64,000 nt of DNA from Mimachlamys varia (taxonomy: Eukaryota > Mollusca > Bivalvia > Pectinida > Pectinidae). Where the stretch lies: contig OX392532.1 in NCBI GenBank assembly GCA_947623455.1, forward strand, positions 4,547,501 through 4,611,500, written 5' to 3'. Shown piece by piece: positions 52,196 through 64,000 of the stretch. Under the pieces are notes generated by a model that did not search any database, was not told where the DNA came from, and saw only the letters and a program-made list of their open reading frames with translations. A program made the translations under genes and the position numbers. The stretch's first letter is position 1; each line of letters begins with the position of its first letter.

Positions 52196-54822
52196 ACGCC
52201 ATGTCTGTACATCTGTACCGGAACACGACATGTCTGTACATCTGTACCGGAACACGACACGTCTGTACATCTGTACCGGAACACGACATGTCTGTACATC
52301 TGTACCGGAACACGACATGTCTGTACATCTGTACCGGAACACGACATGTCTGTACATCTATACCGGAACACGACATGTCTGTACATCTATACCGGAACAC
52401 GACATGTCTGTACATCTGTACCGGAACACGACATGTCTGTACATCTGTACCGGAACACGACATGTCTGTACATCTGTACCGGAACACGACATGTCTGTAC
52501 ATCTGTACCGGAACACGACATGTCTGTACATCTGTACCGGAACACGACATGTCTGTACATCTGTACCGGAACACGACATGTCTGTACATCTGTACCGGAA
52601 CACGACATGTCTGTACATCTGTACCGGAACACGACATGTCTGTACATCTATACCGGAACACGACATGTCTGTACATCTATACCGGAACACGATACGTCTG
52701 TACATCTATACCGGAACACGACACGTCTGTACATCTATACCGGAACACGACATGTCTATACATCTGTACCGGAACACGACATGTCTGTACATCTGTACCG
52801 GAACACGACATGTCTGTACATCTGTACCGGAACACGACATGTCTATACATCTGTACCGGAACACGACATGTCTGTACATCTGTACCGGAACACGACATGT
52901 CTGTACATCTATACCGGAACACGACATGTCTGTACATCTATACCGGAACACGACATGTCTATACATCTATACCGGAACACGACATGTCTGTACATCTATA
53001 CCGGAACACGACATGTCTGTACATCTATACCGGAACACGACATGTCTGTACATCTATACCGGAACACGACATGTCTGTACATCTATACCGGAACACGACA
53101 TGTCTGTACATCTATACCGGAACACGACATGTCTGTACATCTATACCGGAACACGACATGTCTATACATCTATACCGGAACACGACATGTCTTTACATCT
53201 GTACCGGAACACGACATGTCTGTACATCTATACCGGAACACGACACGTCTGTACATCTATACCGGAACACGACATGTCTATACATCTGTACCGGAACACG
53301 ACATGTCTGTACATCTATACCGGAACACGACATGTCTGGACATCTATACCGGAACACGACATGTCTATACATCTGTACCGGAACACGACATGTCTGTACA
53401 TCTATACCGGAACACGACATGTCTGTACATCTGTACCGGAACACGACATGTCTGTACATCTGTACCGGAACACGACATGTCTGTAGATCTGTACCGGAAC
53501 ACGACATGTCTGTACATCTGTACCAGAACACGACATGTCTGTACATCTGTACCGGAACACGACATGTCTGTACATCTGTACCGGAACACGACATGTCTGT
53601 ACATCTGTACCGGAACACGATATGTCTGTACATCTGTACAGGAACACGACATGTCTGTACATCTGTACCGGAACACGACATGTCTGTACATCTGTACCGG
53701 AACACGATATGTCTGTACATCTATACTGGAACACGACATGTCTGTACATCTATACCGGAACACGATACGTCTGTACATCTATACCGGAACACGACATGTC
53801 TGTACATCTATACCGGAACACGACACGTCTGTACATCTATACCGGAACACGACATGTCTGTACATCTATACCGGAACACGATACGTCTGTACATCTATAC
53901 CGGAACACGACATGTCTGTACATCTATACCGGAACACGATACGTCTGTACATCTATACCGGAACACGACATGTCTGTACATATGTACCGGAACACGATAC
54001 GTCTGTACATCTATACCGGAACACGATACGTCTGTACATCTATACCGGAACACGACATGTCTGTACATCTATACCGGAACACGACATGTCTGTACATCTA
54101 TACCGGAACACGATACGTCTGTACATCTATACCGGAACACGATACGTCTGTACATCTATACCGGAACACGACATGTCTGTACATCTAAAACGGAACACGA
54201 TACGTCTGTACATCTATACCGGAACACGACATGTCTGTACATCTATACCGGAACACGATACGTCTGTACATCTATACCGGAACACGACATGTCTGTACAT
54301 CTATACCGGAACACGATACGTCTGTACATCTATACCGGAACACGACATGTCTGTACATCTATACCGGAACACGATACGTCTGTACATCTATACCGGAACA
54401 CGACATGTCTGTACATCTATACCGGAACACGACACGTCTGTACATCTATACCGGAACACGACATGTCTGTACATCTATACCGGAACACGATACGTCTGTA
54501 CATCTATACCGGAACACGACATGTCTGTACATCTATACCGGAACACGATACGTCAGTACATCTATACCGGAACACGATACGTCTGTACATCTGTACCGGA
54601 ACACGATACGTCTGTACATCTATACCGGAACACGACACGTCTGTACATCTATAGCGGAACACGATACGTCTGTACATCTATACCGGAACACGACATGTCT
54701 GTACATATGTACCGGAACACGACACGTCTGTACATATGTACCGGAACACGACATGTCTGTACATATGTACCGGAACACGACACGTCTGTACATCTATACC
54801 GGAACACGACACGTCTGTACAT

Positions 54823-57800
54823 CTATACCGGAACACGATACGTCTGTACATCTATACCGGACCACGACATGTCTGTACATATGTACCGGAACACGACACG
54901 TCTGTACATATGTACCGGAACACGACATGTCTGTACATATGTACCGGAACACGACACGTCTGTACATATGTACCGGAACACGACATTTCTGTACATATGT
55001 ACCGGAACACGACACGTCTGTACATATGTACCGGAACACGACACGTCTGTACATATGTACCGGAACACGACATGTCTGTACATATGTACCGGAACACGAC
55101 ACGTCTGTACATATTTACCGGAACACGACATGTCTGTACATATGTACCGGAACACGACATGTCTGTACATATGTACCGGAACACGACACGTCTGTACATC
55201 TGTACCGGAACACGACACGTCTGTACATCTATACCGGAACACGACATGTCTGTACATATGTACCGGAACACGACATGTCTGTACATATGTACCGGAACAC
55301 GACACGTCTGTACATATGTACCGGAACACGACACGTCTGTACATATGTACCGGAACACGACATGTCTGTACATATGTACCGGAACACGACATGTCTGTAC
55401 ATATGTACCGGAACACGACATGTCTGTACATCTGTACCGGAACACGACACGTCTGTACATCTATACCGGAACACGACACGTCTGTACATCTATACCGGAA
55501 CACGACATGTCTGTACATCTATACCGGAACACGACACGTCTGTACATCTATACCGGAACACGACATGTCTGTACATCTATACCGGAACACGACATGTCTG
55601 TACATCTATACCGGAACACGACACGTCTGTACATCTATACCGGAACACGACACGTCTGTACATCTATACCGGAACACGACACGTCTGTACATCTATACCG
55701 GAACACGACATGTCTGTACATCTATACCGGAACACGACACGTCTGTACATCTATACCGGAACACGACATGTCTGTACATCTATACCGGAACACGACACGT
55801 CTGTACATCTATACCGGAACACGACATGTCTGTACATCTATACCGGAACACGACACGTCTGTACATCTATACCGGAACACGACATGTCTGTACATCTATA
55901 CCGGAACACGATACGTCTGTACATCTATACCGGAACACGACATGTCTGTACATCTATACCGGAACACGACACGTCTGTACATCTATACCGGAACACGACA
56001 CGTCTGTACATCTATACCGGAACACGACACGTCTGTACATCTATACCGGAACACGATACGTCTGTACATCTATACCGGAACACGATACGTTTGTTCATCT
56101 ATACCGGAACACGATACATCTGTATATCTATACCGGAACACGACACGTCTGTACATCTATACCGGAACACGACACGTCTGTACATCTATACCGGAACACG
56201 ATACGTGTGTACATCTATACCGGAACACGATACGTCTGTACATCTATACCGGAACACAACATGTCTGTACATATGTACCGGAACACGACATGTCTGTACA
56301 TCTATACCGTAACACGACATGTCTGTACATCTATACCGGAACACGATACGTCTGTACATCTATACCGGAACACGATACGTCTGTACATCTATACCGGAAC
56401 ACGATACGTCTGTACATCTATACCGGAACACAACATGTCTGTACATATGTACCGGAACACGACATGTCTGTACATCTATACCGTAACACGACATGTCTGT
56501 ACATCTATACCGGAACACGACACGTCTGTACATCTGTACCGGAACACGATACGTCTGTACATCTATACCGGAACACGATACGTCTGTACATCTATACCGG
56601 AACACGACATGTCTGTACATCTATACCGGAACACGACATGTCTGTACATCTATACCGGAACACGACATGTCTGTACATCTATACCGGGACACGACATGTC
56701 TGTACATCTGTACCGGAACACGACATGTCTGTACATCTATACCGGAACACGACATGTCTGTACATCTATACCGGAACACGATACGTCTGTACATCTATAC
56801 CGGAACACGACATGTCTGTACATCTATACCGGAACACGACATGTCTGTACATCTATACCGGAACACGACATGTCTGTACATCTATACCGGAACACGACAC
56901 GTCTGTACATCTATACCGGAACACGACACGTCTGTACATCTATACCGGAACACGACATGTCTGTACATCTATACCGGAACACGATACGTCTGTACATCTA
57001 TACCGGAACACGACATGTCTGTACATCTATACCGGAACACGACACGTCTGTACATCTATTCCGGAACACGACATGTCTGTATATCTGTACCGGAACATGA
57101 CATGTCTGTACATCTGTACCGTAACACGACATGTCTGTACATCTGTACCGGAACACGACATGTCTATATATCTGTACCGGAACACGACATGTCTGTTCAT
57201 CTGTACCGTAACACGACATGTCTATATATCTGTACCGGAACACGATATGTCTGTTCATCTGTACCGTAACACGACATGTCTGTACATCTGTACCGGAACA
57301 CGACATGTCTGTACATCTGTACCGGAACACGACATGTCTGTACATCTATACCGGAACACGACATGTCTGTACATCTATACCGGAACACGACATGTCTGTA
57401 CATCTGTACCGGAACACGACATGTCTGTACATCTATACCGGAACACGACATGTCTGTACATCTGTACCGGAACACGACATGTCTGTACATCTATACCGGA
57501 ACACGACATGTCTATATATCTGTACCGGAACACGGCATGTCTGTTCATCTGTACCGTAACACGACATGTCTGTACATCTGTACCGGAACACGACATGTCT
57601 GTACATCTATACCGGAACACGACATGTCTGTACATCTGTACCGGAACACGACATGTCTTTACATCTATACCGGAACACGACATGTCTGTACATCTATACC
57701 GGAACACGACATGTCTGTACATCTGTACCGGAACACGACATGTCTGTACATCTATACCGGAACACGACATGTCTGTACATCTGTACCGGAACACGACATG

Positions 57801-60800
57801 TCTGTATATCTATACCGGAACACGACATGTCTGTACATCTATACCGGAACACGACATGTCTGTACATCTGTACCGGAACACGACATGTCTGTACATCTGT
57901 ACCGGAACACGACATGTCTGTACATCTGTACCGGAACACGACATGTCTGTACATCTGTACCGGAACACGACATGTCTGTATATCTATACCGGAACACGAC
58001 ATGTCTATATATCTGTACCGGAACACGGCATGTCTGTTCATCTGTACCGTAACACGACATGTCTGTACATCTGTACCGGAACACGACATGTCTTTACATC
58101 TATACCGGAACACGACATGTCTGTACATCTGTACCGGAACACGACATGTCTGTACATCTATACCGGAACACGACATATCTATATATCTGTACCGGAACAC
58201 GGCATGTCTGTACATCTGTACCGGAACACGACATGTCTTTACATCTATACCGGAACACGACATGTCTGTACATCTGTACCGGAACACGACACGTCTGTAC
58301 ATCTATACCGGAACACGATACGTCTGTACATCTATACCGGACCACGACATGTCTGTACATATGTACCGGAACACGACACGTCTGTACATATGTACCGGAA
58401 CACGACATGTCTGTACATATGTACCGGAACACGACACGTCTGTACATATGTACCGGAACACGACATTTCTGTACATATGTACCGGAACACGACACGTCTG
58501 TACATATGTACCGGAACACGACACGTCTGTACATATGTACCGGAACACGACATGTCTGTACATATGTACCGGAACACGACACGTCTGTACATATGTACCG
58601 GAACACGACATGTCTGTACATATGTACCGGAACACGACATGTCTGTACATATGTACCGGAACACGACACGTCTGTACATCTGTACCGGAACACGACACGT
58701 CTGTACATCTATACCGGAACACGACATGTCTGTACATATGTACCGGAACACGACATGTCTGTACATATGTACCGGAACACGACACGTCTGTACATATGTA
58801 CCGGAACACGACATGTCTGTACATATGTACCGGAACACGACATGTCTGTACATATGTACCGGAACACGACATGTCTGTACATCTGTACCGGAACACGACA
58901 CGTCTGTACATCTATACCGGAACACGACACGTCTGTACATCTATACCGGAACACGACATGTCTGTACATCTATACCGGAACACGACACGTCTGTACATCT
59001 ATACCGGAACACGACATGTCTGTACATCTATACCGGAACACGACATGTCTGTACATCTATACCGGAACACGACACGTCTGTACATCTATACCGGAACACG
59101 ACACGTCTGTACATCTATACCGGAACACGACACGTCTGTACATCTATACCGGAACACGACATGTCTGTACATCTATACCGGAACACGACACGTCTGTACA
59201 TCTATACCGGAACACGACATGTCTGTACATCTATACCGGAACACGACACGTCTGTACATCTATACCGGAACACGACATGTCTGTACATCTATACCGGAAC
59301 ACGACACGTCTGTACATCTATACCGGAACACGACATGTCTGTACATATGTACCGGAACACGACATGTCTGTACATCTATACCGTAACACGACATGTCTGT
59401 ACATCTATACCGGAACACGATACGTCTGTACATCTATACCGGAACACGATACGTCTGTACATCTATACCGGAACACGATACGTCTGTACATCTATACCGG
59501 AACACAACATGTCTGTACATATGTACCGGAACACGACATGTCTGTACATCTATACCGTAACACGACATGTCTGTACATCTATACCGGAACACGACACGTC
59601 TGTACATCTGTACCGGAACACGATACGTCTGTACATCTATACCGGAACACGATACGTCTGTACATCTATACCGGAACACGACATGTCTGTACATCTATAC
59701 CGGAACACGACATGTCTGTACATCTATACCGGAACACGACATGTCTGTACATCTATACCGGGACACGACATGTCTGTACATCTGTACCGGAACACGACAT
59801 GTCTGTACATCTATACCGGAACACGACATGTCTGTACATCTATACCGGAACACGATACGTCTGTACATCTATACCGGAACACGACATGTCTGTACATCTA
59901 TACCGGAACACGACATGTCTGTACATCTATACCGGAACACGACATGTCTGTACATCTATACCGGAACACGACACGTCTGTACATCTATACCGGAACACGA
60001 CACGTCTGTACATCTATACCGGAACACGACATGTCTGTACATCTATACCGGAACACGATACGTCTGTACATCTATACCGGAACACGACATGTCTGTACAT
60101 CTATACCGGAACACGACACGTCTGTACATCTATTCCGGAACACGACATGTCTGTATATCTGTACCGGAACATGACATGTCTGTACATCTGTACCGTAACA
60201 CGACATGTCTGTACATCTGTACCGGAACACGACATGTCTATATATCTGTACCGGAACACGACATGTCTGTTCATCTGTACCGTAACACGACATGTCTATA
60301 TATCTGTACCGGAACACGATATGTCTGTTCATCTGTACCGTAACACGACATGTCTGTACATCTGTACCGGAACACGACATGTCTGTACATCTGTACCGGA
60401 ACACGACATGTCTGTACATCTATACCGGAACACGACATGTCTGTACATCTATACCGGAACACGACATGTCTGTACATCTGTACCGGAACACGACATGTCT
60501 GTACATCTATACCGGAACACGACATGTCTGTACATCTGTACCGGAACACGACATGTCTGTACATCTATACCGGAACACGACATGTCTATATATCTGTACC
60601 GGAACACGGCATGTCTGTTCATCTGTACTGTAACACGACATGTCTGTACATCTGTACCGGAACACGACATGTCTGTACATCTATACCGGAACACGACATG
60701 TCTGTACATCTGTACCGGAACACGACATGTCTTTACATCTATACCGGAACACGACATGTCTGTACATCTATACCGGAACACGACATGTCTGTACATCTGT

Positions 60801-63800
60801 ACCGGAACACGACATGTCTGTACATCTATACCGGAACACGACATGTCTGTACATCTGTACCGGAACACGACATGTCTGTATATCTATACCGGAACACGAC
60901 ATGTCTGTACATCTATACCGGAACACGACATGTCTGTACATCTGTACCGGAACACGACATGTCTGTACATCTGTACCGGAACACGACATGTCTGTACATC
61001 TGTACCGGAACACGACATGTCTGTACATCTGTACCGGAACACGACATGTCTGTATATCTATACCGGAACACGACATGTCTATATATCTGTACCGGAACAC
61101 GGCATGTCTGTTCATCTGTACCGTAACACGACATGTCTGTACATCTGTACCGGAACACGACATGTCTTTACATCTATACCGGAACACGACATGTCTGTAC
61201 ATCTGTACCGGAACACGACATGTCTGTACATCTATACCGGAACACGACATATCTATATATCTGTACCGGAACACGGCATGTCTGTACATCTGTACCGGAA
61301 CACGACATGTCTTTACATCTATACCGGAACACGACATGTCTGTACATCTGTACCGGAACACGACACGTCTGTACATCTATACCGGAACACGATACGTCTG
61401 TACATCTATACCGGACCACGACATGTCTGTACATATGTACCGGAACACGACACGTCTGTACATATGTACCGGAACACGACATGTCTGTACATATGTACCG
61501 GAACACGACACGTCTGTACATATGTACCGGAACACGACATTTCTGTACATATGTACCGGAACACGACACGTCTGTACATATGTACCGGAACACGACACGT
61601 CTGTACATATGTACCGGAACACGACATGTCTGTACATATGTACCGGAACACGACACGTCTGTACATATGTACCGGAACACGACATGTCTGTACATATGTA
61701 CCGGAACACGACATGTCTGTACATATGTACCGGAACACGACACGTCTGTACATCTGTACCGGAACACGACACGTCTGTACATCTATACCGGAACACGACA
61801 TGTCTGTACATATGTACCGGAACACGACATGTCTGTACATATGTACCGGAACACGACACGTCTGTACATATGTACCGGAACACGACACGTCTGTACATAT
61901 GTACCGGAACACGACATGTCTGTACATATGTACCGGAACACGACATGTCTGTACATATGTACCGGAACACGACATGTCTGTACATCTGTACCGGAACACG
62001 ACACGTCTGTACATCTATACCGGAACACGACACGTCTGTACATCTATACCGGAACACGACATGTCTGTACATCTATACCGGAACACGACACGTCTGTACA
62101 TCTATACCGGAACACGACATGTCTGTACATCTATACCGGAACACGACATGTCTGTACATCTATACCGGAACACGACACGTCTGTACATCTATACCGGAAC
62201 ACGACACGTCTGTACATCTATACCGGAACACGACACGTCTGTACATCTATACCGGAACACGACATGTCTGTACATCTATACCGGAACACGACACGTCTGT
62301 ACATCTATACCGGAACACGACATGTCTGTACATCTATACCGGAACACGACACGTCTGTACATCTATACCGGAACACGACATGTCTGTACATCTATACCGG
62401 AACACGACACGTCTGTACATCTATACCGGAACACGACATGTCTGTACATCTATACCGGAACACGATACGTCTGTACATCTATACCGGAACACGACATGTC
62501 TGTACATCTATACCGGAACACGACACGTCTGTACATCTATACCGGAACACGACACGTCTGTACATCTATACCGGAACACGACACGTCTGTACATCTATAC
62601 CGGAACACGATACGTCTGTACATCTATACCGGAACACGATACGTTTGTTCATCTATACCGGAACACGATACATCTGTACATCTATACCGGAACACGACAC
62701 GTCTGTACATCTATACCGGAACACGACACGTCTGTACATCTATACCGGAACACGATACGTGTGTACATCTATACCGGAACACGATACGTCTGTACATCTA
62801 TACCGGAACACAACATGTCTGTACATATGTACCGGAACACGACATGTCTGTACATCTATACCGTAACACGACATGTCTGTACATCTATACCGGAACACGA
62901 TACGTCTGTACATCTATACCGGAACACGATACGTCTGTACATCTATACCGGAACACGATACGTCTGTACATCTATACCGGAACACAACATGTCTGTACAT
63001 ATGTACCGGAACACGACATGTCTGTACATCTATACCGTAACACGACATGTCTGTACATCTATACCGGAACACGACACGTCTGTACATCTGTACCGGAACA
63101 CGATACGTCTGTACATCTATACCGGAACACGATACGTCTGTACATCTATACCGGAACACGACATGTCTGTACATCTATACCGGAACACGACATGTCTGTA
63201 CATCTATACCGGAACACGACATGTCTGTACATCTATACCGGGACACGACATGTCTGTACATCTGTACCGGAACACGACATGTCTGTACATCTATACCGGA
63301 ACACGACATGTCTGTACATCTATACCGGAACACGATACGTCTGTACATCTATACCGGAACACGACATGTCTGTACATCTATACCGGAACACGACATGTCT
63401 GTACATCTATACCGGAACACGACATGTCTGTACATCTATACCGGAACACGACACGTCTGTACATCTATACCGGAACACGACACGTCTGTACATCTATACC
63501 GGAACACGACATGTCTGTACATCTATACCGGAACACGATACGTCTGTACATCTATACCGGAACACGACATGTCTGTACATCTATACCGGAACACGACACG
63601 TCTGTACATCTATTCCGGAACACGACATGTCTGTATATCTGTACCGGAACATGACATGTCTGTACATCTGTACCGTAACACGACATGTCTGTACATCTGT
63701 ACCGGAACACGACATGTCTATATATCTGTACCGGAACACGACATGTCTGTTCATCTGTACCGTAACACGACATGTCTATATATCTGTACCGGAACACGAT

Positions 63801-64000
63801 ATGTCTGTTCATCTGTACCGTAACACGACATGTCTGTACATCTGTACCGGAACACGACATGTCTGTACATCTGTACCGGAACACGACATGTCTGTACATC
63901 TATACCGGAACACGACATGTCTGTACATCTATACCGGAACACGACATGTCTGTACATCTGTACCGGAACACGACATGTCTGTACATCTATACCGGAACAC
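54823..64000. repeat. 3.1-3.5 kb higher-order repeat within the 29-bp array
   Basis: Three successive blocks with the same order of variants: 54823-58302 (3480 bp, 120 monomers), 58303-61376 (3074 bp, 106 monomers) and 61377 to the window end. Block 2 lacks 14 monomers (406 bp) present in blocks 1 and 3. Block boundaries are arbitrary phase choices; the offsets are exact multiples of 29. Confidence 0.88.

Larger units (their letters stand above)
50221..64000. repeat. 29-bp minisatellite array, about 475 copies, open at the right edge
   Basis: Monomer ACGACATGTCTGTACATCTG then TACCGGAAC. Variation sits at a few positions: CATGT, CACGT or TACGT; CATCTG, CATCTA or CATATG; and rare CCGT or CCGGGAC. 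Each monomer carries two or three CpG and one CCGG site. Period 29 is not a multiple of three, so all forward frames are sampled every 87 bp; as the monomer lacks forward stops, frames up to 2317 residues appear. They show no start context, domain or codon bias and are not genes. Confidence 0.97.

Noticed and set aside
50147..63654. Giant open frames of 577-2317 residues on the plus strand
   Set aside because: They are the 29-bp monomer read through three frames. The monomer has no forward stop, all forward frames are open and minus-strand frames are long too. The peptide is a plain 29-residue repeat without domain or start context.

Overview
The window is animal nuclear DNA, most likely from a bivalve mollusc. 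The signs are small coding exons with GT-AG introns, AT-rich non-coding sequence, interspersed elements of a kind I associate with bivalve genomes, and a TALE-class homeobox gene resembling the divergent TALE genes expanded in spiralians. There are no bacterial-type operons, RNA genes or CRISPR arrays. About three quarters of the 64 kb is tandem repeat, so most long open frames here are repeat artefacts.

Layout. (1) 1-9012: a minisatellite with a 37-bp unit (31- and 39-bp variants) and a partial 4.8-kb higher-order duplication. (2) 9342-22344, plus strand: the last 12 exons of an ABCC (MRP-type) transporter, coding for 663 residues from the linker after nucleotide-binding domain 1 through membrane domain 2 and domain 2 to the stop codon. 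The 5' half lies outside the window, so the 9-kb array is probably inside an intron of this gene. Every exon phase joins correctly. The introns carry three further minisatellites (41/45, 35 and 35 bp), a hairpin MITE and several non-autonomous elements. At several splice junctions the site itself is tandemly duplicated. (3) 23174 to about 45660: a macrosatellite of ten 2.0-2.5 kb units. Each unit holds a 53-bp minisatellite, unique spacer and a frameshifted fragment of about 250 bp of a homeobox gene; all but the last also carry a hairpin. (4) 45929-47638, minus strand: the intact homeobox gene, 569 residues, a TALE homeodomain protein with 22 copies of a nine-residue Thr-rich repeat. (5) 47.7-50.2 kb: intergenic sequence with two small tandem repeats. 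(6) 50221-64000: a 29-bp minisatellite running off the window, with 928-bp and 3.1-3.5-kb higher-order periods.

The two genes converge on the macrosatellite. Read-through of the plus-strand transporter gene would produce RNA antisense to the ten homeobox fragments, and so to part of the homeobox mRNA; this is an inference. The most notable points are the macrosatellite that captured part of its neighbouring homeobox gene, the in-phase duplicated splice donor next to the ABC signature motif, the triplicated splice acceptor, and an intronic element carrying a single copy of the 53-bp motif expanded in the macrosatellite.
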